Assembly (NCBI GenBank): GCA_903837815.1
Contig: CAILWD010000484.1
Location: forward strand, 1-5,089
Length of the DNA: 5,089 nucleotides
Direction of reading: 5' to 3'
Origin: an uncultured Chloroflexota bacterium
GTDB taxonomy: Bacteria > Chloroflexota > Anaerolineae > Anaerolineales > Villigracilaceae
Of the stretch, positions 1 to 4,780 are shown piece after piece. Position numbers and translations under genes: made by a program. The notes under the pieces were generated by a model that was given only the letters and a program-made list of their open reading frames with translations, was not told where the DNA came from and did not search any database. Position 1 is the first letter of the stretch. Each line of letters starts with the position of its first letter.

Positions 1-1
1 C

Positions 2-151
2 GAACAGGCAGACGAAATCATCCGCAACGGACGCGCCGATCTGGTCTTGCTGGGACGCGAAATGCTGCGCGATCCATATTGGGCGCTGCACGCTGCGCAA
101 AAACTCAAACAGTCCGCGCCGGTGCCGCCGCAATACTTGCGGGCTTTCTAA
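2..151 (+). CDS. NADH:flavin oxidoreductase / Old Yellow Enzyme, YqjM (NamA)-like, C-terminal 49 residues
   Basis: Only the 3' end of this gene lies in the window; the reading frame is open from base 2 and stops with TAA at 149-151. The segment ADLVLLGREMLRDPYWALHA is the C-terminal end of the TIM barrel in YqjM/NamA-type ene-reductases, where the G-R pair contacts the FMN phosphate. It is followed by a short PPQYLRAF tail comparable to the PVQYxRxx tail of YqjM. Members are soluble FMN enzymes that use NAD(P)H to reduce activated C=C bonds or nitro groups. The gene is convergent with the radical SAM gene, with 42 bp between the stop codons, so the two are not co-transcribed. The family call is fairly secure. 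The substrate, and whether this is a stand-alone OYE or the end of a larger protein, cannot be judged from 49 residues. Confidence 0.8.
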   Translation, partial: EQADEIIRNGRADLVLLGREMLRDPYWALHAAQKLKQSAPVPPQYLRAF

Positions 152-193
152 TGCAGTTTTAGTAACAGAATTTTTTCTGCGCTACCTGTATTT

Positions 194-1450
194 TTACGGA
201 CAGCGAATCAACCCCTGCGCCCAAAGACATCCGCCGCAGGTGGGCTGGACATTGCCGAAGCAGTCTTCGATATTTTCGTTTGCCAGTTCGCAACTATTGC
301 AAAAAACACAGGGCGAAAAGTCGAAATCCTGCAGACGTTTTCGCAGTTTGAGGTATTCGGCGCCGTTCCAAATTTCAAGCAGGTCAGTCTGGTTGACATC
401 TCCAACAAAATATTCCTTCGAGGAACGTTTTCGGGTATCGAGGTAATGTTCGTGAGTGTAAAGCAGCGGCAGGCACGGACTAACTCTGCCGTCCTGCCGA
501 ATCGAAAGGCTGCCGCGCTCGACAAAGGGACATTGATCACGGTTTTGGTTTATCGCGCCGCCAGACAATTCGAGGCGATTCATGCCATTCAACACGTCAG
601 CCAGCGCAGGGACGGTCTTTTCGTTGATGTCCATGGCTGGCATGTGAATCAGCGGGCTCATCTGCGCGCTGGAAGCGAGATTCATCGAACGCAGGTAGAG
701 GTTTTCATTGAGGAGTTCGGTATTATGTGCCAGCACATTACTGACGGAGAACTCCACTGCGCCGAGGCGGGTTCCTAATTTGATGACTTCAGTCAGGTCG
801 TGGATGTTGCGTCGCATGGCAACGAAGGCAATCCCAAGTTTGGGAACCCCCGCCCAAGTGGAAAAGCCAAAGGTATTATACTTTTGCATCCGCAGGCGGT
901 TGAGGTTTTCAAGAATAAGCGGCAGGGAATCGCCGAGACGCACATCCATGTAACATTCGGGAGATGCGCCGTCGAGCGAGACCCAAAGTTTATCCAACCG
1001 CAAATCGACGAGTTTTTGGCTGACAGGCTCGGTGAGCAAAATTCCGTTGGTGATAAGCGAGACGAAATATCCAGCTTCTTTTGCCATGCGAATCATTTCG
1101 AGGCAGTAGGGGTGTGAAAGCGGCTCACCGTATCCGCCGAGGAAGATTTCGGGTTTGTGTGGCATCTTCTCCAGGCTGGAGAGAATCCGCCGAAAGGTGC
1201 CGAGTTCCATGCCGCCATAGTTGGCATCCCAGACATTTCTCATGCAGGTGGCGCAATTCAGATTGCAACGGTTGGTGACTTCTACGTAGACCCGTTTGAG
1301 CGCCGTCAGCGGGGAACGCAGGTTCACACCGTGGCCGTTCGGCTCGATCCGCACTTCGTCGCCGGGTGAAATTCTCAATTCACGGGCAATTTGAGGCGGC
1401 AAGACGATGTTTCCGTTTTGGTCAACCTGAGCGTACTGAATTTTTGGCAT
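194..1450 (-). CDS. AbrB-radical SAM-SPASM protein, candidate tungsten-oxidoreductase maturase
   Basis: The protein has 418 residues in three parts. Residues 1-37 look like an AbrB/SpoVT swapped-hairpin domain (GNIVLPPQIARELRISPGDE). Residues about 50-290 are a radical SAM barrel with the CxxxCxxC cluster ligands C62, C66 and C69 and a GGYGEP motif at 105-110 that belongs to the SAM-binding region. The C-terminus is a cysteine-rich SPASM-type domain (C307, C326, C381, C384, C387, C397, C405, C408, C417), which should hold auxiliary Fe-S clusters. The layout, and the CMRNVWD stretch right after the SAM motif, recall the family named tungsten cofactor oxidoreductase radical SAM maturase, normally found near aldehyde ferredoxin oxidoreductases. 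That assignment is from memory and no such oxidoreductase is in the window. The ATG at 1450 is chosen because it starts the AbrB domain exactly; a weak AGGA lies 11 bases upstream. The gene lies 67 bp after the thioredoxin-like gene on the same strand. It could also be a peptide-modifying SPASM enzyme. Confidence 0.7.
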   Translation of the reverse strand: MPKIQYAQVDQNGNIVLPPQIARELRISPGDEVRIEPNGHGVNLRSPLTALKRVYVEVTNRCNLNCATCMRNVWDANYGGMELGTFRRILSSLEKMPHKPEIFLGGYGEPLSHPYCLEMIRMAKEAGYFVSLITNGILLTEPVSQKLVDLRLDKLWVSLDGASPECYMDVRLGDSLPLILENLNRLRMQKYNTFGFSTWAGVPKLGIAFVAMRRNIHDLTEVIKLGTRLGAVEFSVSNVLAHNTELLNENLYLRSMNLASSAQMSPLIHMPAMDINEKTVPALADVLNGMNRLELSGGAINQNRDQCPFVERGSLSIRQDGRVSPCLPLLYTHEHYLDTRKRSSKEYFVGDVNQTDLLEIWNGAEYLKLRKRLQDFDFSPCVFCNSCELANENIEDCFGNVQPTCGGCLWAQGLIRCP

Positions 1451-1484
1451 AAAGGACTTTATCCTGATTTCATGCTTTTGAACG

Positions 1485-1499
1485 GCAAAGGCGCTTTGC
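1485..1499 (-). other. small inverted repeat between the thioredoxin-like and radical SAM genes
   Basis: GCAAAG-GCG-CTTTGC forms a perfect 6-bp stem with a 3-base loop, the only structure in the 67-bp gap. On the transcribed minus strand it has no T-tract after it, so it is a poor intrinsic terminator for the operon; the T-rich stretch lies on the other strand (1502-1511). It may be an mRNA-stabilising or processing hairpin, or chance. It leaves open whether the radical SAM gene is co-transcribed with the genes before it. Confidence 0.3.
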
Positions 1500-1517
1500 G
1501 GCTTTCTTTTCTTGGGC

Positions 1518-1769
1518 TTACGCCGCTTCGAGCGCGTTCACAACGAAGGTGGTGACCTCGGCGGGCGTGGGAATTCGTCCTGATGAAACAACCTTCTCAT
1601 TAATGACCAGCCCCGGCGTAGACATGATGTTGTACGCCATGATGTCGGGATATTCTGTCACCTTGACAACTTCCGCCTCGACGCCCATTTCCGAAACAAC
1701 CTGACGGGTGATGGCTTCCAATTTTTTGCAGTTGGCGCACCCCGAACCAAGAACTTTGATGGTAAGCAT
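1518..1769 (-). CDS. small redox-active disulfide protein, thioredoxin-like (TIGR00412 / MTH895 type)
   Basis: The product has 83 residues, the normal size for the small single-domain thioredoxin-fold proteins called redox-active disulfide protein 2. The N-terminal strand MLTIKVLGSG leads into the active site C11-A-N-C14, a CxxC followed by KKLE at the start of the first helix. The cis-proline expected opposite the active site is P52 in STPGLVI, followed by the VINEKVVSSGR strand-turn typical of the family. It has no signal peptide, so it is cytoplasmic. A strong AAGGAG ribosome site lies five bases before the ATG. It starts 20 bp after the permease gene and clearly belongs to the same operon. 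Such proteins recur next to ArsR regulators and DUF318 permeases, which suggests a thiol-reduction or metal(loid)-handling partner role for the permease; that role is inferred, as family members are poorly characterised. Confidence 0.88.
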   Translation of the reverse strand: MLTIKVLGSGCANCKKLEAITRQVVSEMGVEAEVVKVTEYPDIMAYNIMSTPGLVINEKVVSSGRIPTPAEVTTFVVNALEAA

Positions 1770-1789
1770 ATTTTCTCCTTATAATGTTT

Positions 1790-2833
1790 TTACAAAATCA
1801 GATTGAACAAATATCCCGTGAAAATAATCGCCACGGCAATCACAGCAAAGAACGTCGCCAACAGTGGGGGTTTCAGCACGCGCTTCAAAATCACCGCTTC
1901 AGGCAAACTCAAACCAATGACCGACATCATAAACGCCAGCGCCGTCCCAACCGAGGCGCCTTTTTCGATGAGCGTACCGACGATGGGGACAATCCCCGCC
2001 GCGTTGGAATAGAGTGGAATGCCAATCAAAACCGCCGCAGGCACAGACCACCAGGCTTGTTTGCCCAATATTGAAGCCAGCGCGTCTTCGGGAACGTAGC
2101 CATGAATCCCCGCGCCGACGGCGATGCCAATCACAACATACAGCCAGACCTTGCCAACGATTTCCTTCACCGAAGCCCAGGCTCGCTCGATACGATCAGC
2201 CCATGTCAATTTTTCCTCGGTCACATCCGCCGCATGATGGATTTTCCAAACAAAGTCTTCCACATGCCTTTCCATTTTCAACCGTCCAATGATAAATCCT
2301 GCGACAATGGCAACGGTCAAGCCCGAAGCAACATACAGTCCCGCCACCTTCCAGCCAAAGAGACCAAAGAGCAGGATGATCGCCACCTCGTTGATGGTCG
2401 GCGCGGCGATGAGGAAGGAAAATGTCACGCCCAGGGGAATCCCCGACTCGACAAAGCCAATAAAAAGCGGCACGGCGGAACAGGAACAAAACGGCGTTAC
2501 AATGCCTAGCAGGGCGGCAAATATGTTTCCTACGCCTTCGCGTTTTCCGCCAAGCAATGCCCGTGTTTTTTCCGGGCTAAAAAAAGTGCGGACGATGGAA
2601 ATGGCGAAGACCATGCCAGAAAGCAACAGTAGAATCTTCGGCACGTCATAAAGAAAAAACGCTACTGACTCGCCAAGGTGTGAGTCACGCGCCAGCCCCA
2701 GCGCAGAATAGGAGAGCCAGTCTGCAAGAGGTTGGATGATGTTATACGCCGCCAGCCACGCAATCGCGGCAACGGCAAGAATAACAAACAATCGTTTGTT
2801 GGATGAAGCAGAGGCAGGGTAAAGTGTTGTCAT
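1790..2833 (-). CDS. ArsP/DUF318-family permease (COG0701), candidate organoarsenical or metalloid efflux protein
   Basis: The product is a 347-residue integral membrane protein. Hydrophobic segments are visible at about 14-34, 61-81, 104-125, 136-156, 164-184, 228-246, 261-282, 296-310 and 324-344, with a charged cytoplasmic-looking loop at 186-226. The family signature TPFCSCSAVPLF (113-124) carries C116 and C118, and a second conserved block GIPLYSNAAGIVPI (271-284) sits in the second half; the two blocks suggest a duplicated, pseudo-symmetric fold. Characterised ArsP proteins export trivalent organoarsenicals such as methylarsenite and roxarsone(III). Many DUF318 members have no known substrate, so export of an arsenical is likely but unproven here. 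The start lies only three bases after the arsR stop, with no good ribosome site, which suggests translational coupling. The thioredoxin-like gene follows after 20 bp. Confidence 0.9.
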   Translation of the reverse strand: MTTLYPASASSNKRLFVILAVAAIAWLAAYNIIQPLADWLSYSALGLARDSHLGESVAFFLYDVPKILLLLSGMVFAISIVRTFFSPEKTRALLGGKREGVGNIFAALLGIVTPFCSCSAVPLFIGFVESGIPLGVTFSFLIAAPTINEVAIILLFGLFGWKVAGLYVASGLTVAIVAGFIIGRLKMERHVEDFVWKIHHAADVTEEKLTWADRIERAWASVKEIVGKVWLYVVIGIAVGAGIHGYVPEDALASILGKQAWWSVPAAVLIGIPLYSNAAGIVPIVGTLIEKGASVGTALAFMMSVIGLSLPEAVILKRVLKPPLLATFFAVIAVAIIFTGYLFNLIL

Positions 2834-2836
2834 GAA

Positions 2837-3217
2837 CTATAGGCTCTTGGCAAGGATAAGACTCGGCGCGCACTGCGGACACTCACAAGATAAAGACTTC
2901 TTGTTGATGAGCGCGGAAACGACGTCAGCACGGATTCGGCTCAAGGCGGCAGCCATAGTTACCAGGTCGAGGAGCGTGGTGTCTTTCAGCCGATAAAAGA
3001 TGTAACGCCCCTCGCGTCTGTCGAGCAGGATATCCGCCCTGCGCAGCGCCATTAAATGTTGGGAAATGTAAGCCTGTCGCAAACCAAGCGCGGCTTCAAG
3101 GTGGCAGACGCAAGCCTCGCCTGTCCCAATCGCCAGCAGGATCTGCAAACGGGACAGCGGCGAGATGATTTCCAATAAAGAAGCAACTGGCTCAAGCGGG
3201 TTTGGATTCTTTTTCAT
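2837..3217 (-). CDS. arsR: ArsR/SmtB-family repressor with CVC metal site and Cys-rich tail
   Basis: The product is a winged-helix repressor, 126 residues from the ATG at 3217. The reading frame extends upstream to ATGs at 3247 and 3277. I prefer 3217 because a TATAAT box at 3241-3236 and a perfect inverted repeat at 3235-3216 lie between it and the upstream ATGs, an AGGA lies eight bases before it, and MKKNP leads straight into the domain. From this start, EACVCHLE (residues 34-41, C36 and C38) matches the ELCVCDL arsenite/metal-binding box in the helix before the recognition helix. LRQAYISQHLMALRRADIL (46-64) is the DNA-binding helix-turn-helix, and DRREGRYIFYRL the wing. A CECPQC tail (C111, C113, C116) offers extra thiols. 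Ligand binding should release it from DNA. It heads the operon with the permease and thioredoxin-like protein and probably represses its own promoter. The inducer (As(III), organoarsenical, Sb or another thiophile) is not determined by sequence. Confidence 0.9.
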   Translation of the reverse strand: MKKNPNPLEPVASLLEIISPLSRLQILLAIGTGEACVCHLEAALGLRQAYISQHLMALRRADILLDRREGRYIFYRLKDTTLLDLVTMAAALSRIRADVVSALINKKSLSCECPQCAPSLILAKSL

Positions 3218-3235
3218 ATTCACATTCCTGAATAT
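3216..3235. promoter_or_regulatory. probable ArsR operator, perfect 7-6-7 inverted repeat
   Basis: ATATTCA-N6-TGAATAT is a perfect inverted repeat. Its AT-rich half-sites resemble known ArsR/SmtB operators, which often carry ATATTCA or TTCA/TGAA-type arms. It abuts the -10 box, contains the expected transcription start and the AGGA ribosome site, and ends inside the arsR start codon, so a bound dimer would block both promoter clearance and the start region. Binding by the adjacent repressor is inferred. Confidence 0.75.
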
Positions 3236-3241
3236 ATTATA
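3236..3241 (-). promoter_or_regulatory. -10 box of the arsR operon promoter
   Basis: On the minus strand this is a consensus TATAAT directly upstream of the operator, giving an expected start near 3228-3230 and a leader of only about a dozen bases before the ATG at 3217. No convincing -35 is present: the hexamers at 16-17 bp spacing are GTTCCA (three of six matches) and CGTTCC. This would fit a weak promoter or one that needs an activator. Confidence 0.6.
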
Positions 3242-3269
3242 TGACATCTTCAGAAACTGGAACGTAAAG

Positions 3270-3299
3270 AATGTCACATTTGCTCTCGCTCAATGTCAC
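3270..3299. repeat. two direct copies of AATGTCAC, 22 bp apart, upstream of the arsR promoter
   Basis: AATGTCAC occurs at 3270-3277 and 3292-3299; start-to-start spacing is 22 bp, about two helical turns, so both copies face the same side of the DNA. They lie about 30-60 bp upstream of the arsR -10 box, where a promoter lacking a good -35 might use an activator. With only two 8-mers, chance is a real alternative. Confidence 0.35.
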
Positions 3300-3305
3300 T
3301 GGCTG

Positions 3306-3337
3306 AAAATAAAAAATCACGGTCGATTGACCGTGAT
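3306..3337 (-). terminator. intrinsic terminator of the initiator tRNA gene
   Basis: On the minus strand, ATCACGGTC-AATC-GACCGTGAT is a perfect 9-bp stem with a 4-base loop, followed at once by a run of T broken by a single A (TTTTTATTTT). It lies eight bases past the tRNA discriminator base, so the tRNA appears to be a single-gene transcript. It also insulates the arsR operon from tRNA transcription. Confidence 0.93.
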
Positions 3338-3345
3338 CATCAAGG

Positions 3346-3417
3346 TAGCGGGGGCAGGACTTGAACCTGCGACCTTCGGGTTATGAGCCCGACGAGCTGC
3401 CACTGCTCCACCCCGCA
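3346..3417 (-). tRNA. initiator tRNA-Met (fMet), anticodon CAU
   Basis: The 72-nt gene folds as a complete cloverleaf. The acceptor arm TGCGGGG pairs with CCCCGCT except at 1-72; the D stem is GAGC/GCTC with a 7-base loop; the anticodon stem TCGGG/CCCGA holds the loop CTCATAA with anticodon CAU at 3385-3383; the variable loop is AGGTC; the T stem GCAGG/CCTGC holds the loop TTCAAGT. Three consecutive G-C pairs at the base of the anticodon stem, A11-U24 in the D stem and an unpaired 1-72 position identify it as the initiator rather than elongator Met or Ile-CAU. The mismatch here is U1-U72, not the usual C1-A72. The discriminator is A73, followed by CC then T, so the full CCA end must be added after transcription. 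It has its own promoter and terminator. Confidence 0.97.
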
Positions 3418-3431
3418 TCGAATGGAGCGCA

Positions 3432-3461
3432 ATATTACCACGATAAAGTTAAAACCGTCAA
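3432..3461 (-). promoter_or_regulatory. sigma70-type promoter of the initiator tRNA
   Basis: On the minus strand, TTGACG (3461-3456) is followed after 18 bp by TAATAT (3437-3432), with a TGG directly before it that makes an extended -10. The expected start is near 3424, leaving a short 5' leader of under ten bases for RNase P to remove before the tRNA begins at 3417. Confidence 0.85.
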
Positions 3462-3611
3462 GCCGCGATTTCGAAGATTTGCATGGCACTTTTCCGTTTA
3501 GTCAAACGACTTTGCTACAGCCACATCGAAAGTGTGTAACGCGCCTATGCTATGCGCAAGTTCCCCACCCTACAAACCCCATACGAAACCATGATAATTC
3601 GCGGTTGCTCA
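3462..3611. other. non-coding divergent promoter spacer, nothing recognised
   Basis: This 150-bp stretch separates the tRNA promoter (leftwards) from the SWIM-leader promoter (rightwards). It has no convincing coding frame, repeat or RNA fold; the only palindromic bits are short (AGTC-AAAC-GACT near 3499-3510, and GCGC flanking CTATGCTAT near 3541-3557). The gene-free interval as a whole, 3418-3756, otherwise holds the two promoters and the leader described separately. Confidence 0.5.
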
Positions 3612-3640
3612 TTGACTCGCATTTTAAAAAGTACTATACT
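3612..3640 (+). promoter_or_regulatory. strong sigma70 promoter for the SWIM-gene leader
   Basis: TTGACT (3612-3617), a 17-bp spacer and TATACT (3635-3640) match the sigma70 consensus at five of six positions in each box with ideal spacing; the spacer is A/T-rich. The expected start is near 3647. It is the only convincing rightward promoter before the SWIM gene, and its transcript must pass the terminator at 3701-3731 to reach that gene. Confidence 0.85.
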
Positions 3641-3663
3641 CACTGCATAGAGGTAACTTCACC

Positions 3664-3699
3664 ATGCGCTCATTTCACGGAATACCCAGGCTCGTCTAG
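3664..3699 (+). CDS. possible 11-residue leader peptide (MRSFHGIPRLV)
   Basis: This is a short frame with an AGAGGT-like ribosome site nine bases before the ATG, about 17 bases after the expected transcript start. Its TAG ends one base before the left arm of the terminator hairpin at 3701, so a ribosome at the stop codon would cover part of that arm. The peptide shows no run of a single amino acid, unlike classic biosynthetic attenuators. It may be a coincidental frame in a small RNA. Confidence 0.35.
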   Translation: MRSFHGIPRLV

Positions 3700-3700
3700 C

Positions 3701-3731
3701 AATACACGCGGTCTATCCGCGTGTATTTTTT
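3701..3731 (+). terminator. intrinsic terminator/attenuator inside the SWIM-gene leader
   Basis: AATACACGCGG-TCTAT-CCGCGTGTATT is a perfect 11-bp stem with a 5-base loop, running directly into six T residues and then ATT. It is oriented to stop rightward transcripts from the 3612-3640 promoter after about 85 nt, only 26 bp before the SWIM start codon. It is therefore either an attenuator or the end of a separate small RNA. CATGCG at 3663-3668 can pair with CGCGTG in the right arm (one G-U pair), a weak candidate antiterminator. Confidence 0.88.
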
Positions 3732-3756
3732 ATTCCCTCGAAAAAGGAGAAACACA

Positions 3757-3993
3757 ATGGATTCAGGACTGATCGGAAAACTGGAAAAGGCAAAAAGGTA
3801 CGCTGAAGACAGACGCCGCTTCCGCTTCACCAAATTCGAAGTTGATTTCAAAGGCGATAATAGCGACCACCACGTTTCCTACGACAACGGCATTTTCAAA
3901 TGTGACTGCGAATTCTTCCTCACCCACAACCGTTGCGGACATTCCATGGCGCTCGAAATCCTGCTCAAAGATATGATTGCCACGCCGGTGTAA
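3757..3993 (+). CDS. small stand-alone SWIM zinc-finger protein
   Basis: The product has 78 residues. The C-terminal half carries the SWIM signature CxC-x8-CxH: C49, C51, C60 and H62 in KCDCEFFLTHNRCGHSMALE, which should bind one zinc ion. SWIM domains are thought to bind DNA or protein partners and usually sit inside larger proteins such as SWI2/SNF2 helicases or MuDR transposases; here the domain is nearly the whole protein, after a basic N-terminal segment rich in K and R (8-24). The ATG at 3757 is chosen because a strong AAGGAG lies seven bases upstream; an in-frame GTG at 3721 falls inside the terminator hairpin and is rejected. The gene is monocistronic between two terminators. No catalytic motif is visible, so a function beyond zinc and probable nucleic-acid binding cannot be given. 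Confidence 0.85.
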   Translation: MDSGLIGKLEKAKRYAEDRRRFRFTKFEVDFKGDNSDHHVSYDNGIFKCDCEFFLTHNRCGHSMALEILLKDMIATPV

Positions 3994-4017
3994 ATCGGTC
4001 TCAAAGCCAGTTTCCCC

Positions 4018-4055
4018 ACCGCCCCGCGCACGATACGCAGGGCGGTTTCTTTTTT
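4018..4055 (+). terminator. intrinsic terminator after the SWIM gene
   Basis: ACCGCCC (4018-4024) pairs with GGGCGGT (4040-4046), with a further GCG/CGC pairing inside the loop, followed by TTCTTTTTT. It ends 50 bp before the methyltransferase start, separating the two transcription units. Confidence 0.88.
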
Positions 4056-4088
4056 CGTTGGCAGGCAAAAAGTAAAGCGGGAAACAAC

Positions 4089-4099
4089 TGATATATAAT
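4089..4099 (+). promoter_or_regulatory. -10 region giving a probable leaderless methyltransferase mRNA
   Basis: TG-A-TATATA (extended -10 form, 4089-4097) overlaps a consensus TATAAT at 4094-4099. The ATG follows at 4106, so the expected transcript start falls at or within a couple of bases of the start codon. There is no recognisable -35 at normal spacing (AGTAAA at 17 bp), which an extended -10 can tolerate. Confidence 0.65.
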
Positions 4100-4105
4100 C
4101 CGAGC

Positions 4106-4780
4106 ATGAGCAAAATATGGAATGCCTCCGAGTACGACCTTTCGCGCCGCCGCCTGATTCCCTGCTTCGATTTGTTCTACGCCACCGCCGCCGATTTGGC
4201 CGCCCGCACGATCCGTGACCTTCCCTCGCCCTCCATTTTAGACATTGGAGCGGGCACCGGCTTGATGAGCGAGTTCGTGATGCATAGAGTTAACGCGGCT
4301 TCCCTGTTCCTGCTGGATGAATCCGCCGAGATGACGGCGAAGGCGCTGGCGCGACTGGATCAATTCAAGCCGACCCTCTTCCTGCAATCGATGACCGAAC
4401 CCTTGCCAGCGATGCAGTTCGACGCTGTGGTGTCGTCAGTCGCAATTCATCACCTGACGCATGAAGAAAAACGCGGGTTGTATGGGCGCATCTTCCATGC
4501 GCTTGCGCCGGGCGGGGTCTTCATCAACGCCGAGCAGGTTTTGGGCGAAACAGATCGGGAGGAAGCCCTGTACGACGAGATGCACATTGGCGGGGCGCGC
4601 CTCCTCGGCAGTGACGAGGAGGAAATCTGCGCCGCAAGAGAGCGCATGAGTTACGATAAAAGCGCCACCCTCGCAGAGCAGGTGACATGGTTAAGGGAGA
4701 TTGGTTTTACGCAGACAGGGACTTTCTTCCAGTGGGGACGGTTTGCAGTGTTTGCCGGGTGGAAGCACAGTCCGGTATAA
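4106..4780 (+). CDS. class I SAM-dependent methyltransferase
   Basis: The product is a 224-residue soluble protein with a Rossmann-type methyltransferase core. Motif I is ILDIGAGTG (44-52), which binds SAM. The acidic end of strand beta2 is LFLLDES (D71), expected to hold the ribose hydroxyls. FDAVVSSVAIHHL (105-117) is the motif IV region, and LAPGGVFINAEQV (133-145) follows as the post-motif strand. The overall layout resembles the UbiE/CmoA-like superfamily of small-molecule or tRNA-modifying enzymes, but no substrate-specific motif is recognised, so the substrate is unknown. The N-terminus (MSKIWNASEYD) fits the usual start of such proteins. There is no Shine-Dalgarno sequence, and a -10 box ends six bases before the ATG, pointing to leaderless translation. 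It is separated from the SWIM gene by a terminator; the GAF gene follows 24 bp downstream. Confidence 0.88.
   Translation: MSKIWNASEYDLSRRRLIPCFDLFYATAADLAARTIRDLPSPSILDIGAGTGLMSEFVMHRVNAASLFLLDESAEMTAKALARLDQFKPTLFLQSMTEPLPAMQFDAVVSSVAIHHLTHEEKRGLYGRIFHALAPGGVFINAEQVLGETDREEALYDEMHIGGARLLGSDEEEICAARERMSYDKSATLAEQVTWLREIGFTQTGTFFQWGRFAVFAGWKHSPV

Noticed and set aside
166..179. CAGAA-TTTT-TTCTG repeat between the convergent OYE and radical SAM genes as a terminator
   Set aside because: The stem is only five bases, A/T-rich, and has no T-run directly after it on either strand; too weak to call.
208..1369. Frames of 65-110 codons overlapping the radical SAM gene in other frames
   Set aside because: The radical SAM frame is supported by domain motifs along its whole length; the others show no domains or start signals.
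1784..2651. Several long rightward frames opposite the permease gene
   Set aside because: Their composition is basic and low in information, as expected from the antisense of a hydrophobic membrane protein; the permease frame has clear family motifs.
3165..3386. Rightward frame ending in AGLEPATFGL
   Set aside because: It reads the antisense of the tRNA gene and of the arsR 5' region; this peptide is a well-known artefact of tRNA antisense sequence.
3499..3557. Short palindromes (AGTC-AAAC-GACT and GCGC-N9-GCGC) in the divergent spacer
   Set aside because: Four-base stems of this kind are expected by chance in 150 bp and do not sit at a promoter position.
3721..3756. In-frame GTG start that would lengthen the SWIM protein by 12 residues
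   Set aside because: The GTG lies inside the right arm of the terminator hairpin and has no ribosome site, while ATG 3757 has AAGGAG at ideal spacing.
3383..3772. 129-codon rightward frame across the intergenic region
   Set aside because: It begins at the tRNA anticodon complement, runs through two promoters and a terminator hairpin, and has no ribosome site or recognisable domain.
3763..4113. 116-codon leftward frame opposite the SWIM gene
   Set aside because: It covers the antisense of the SWIM gene and the terminator after it, and shows no domain; the SWIM frame has a strong ribosome site and a zinc motif.
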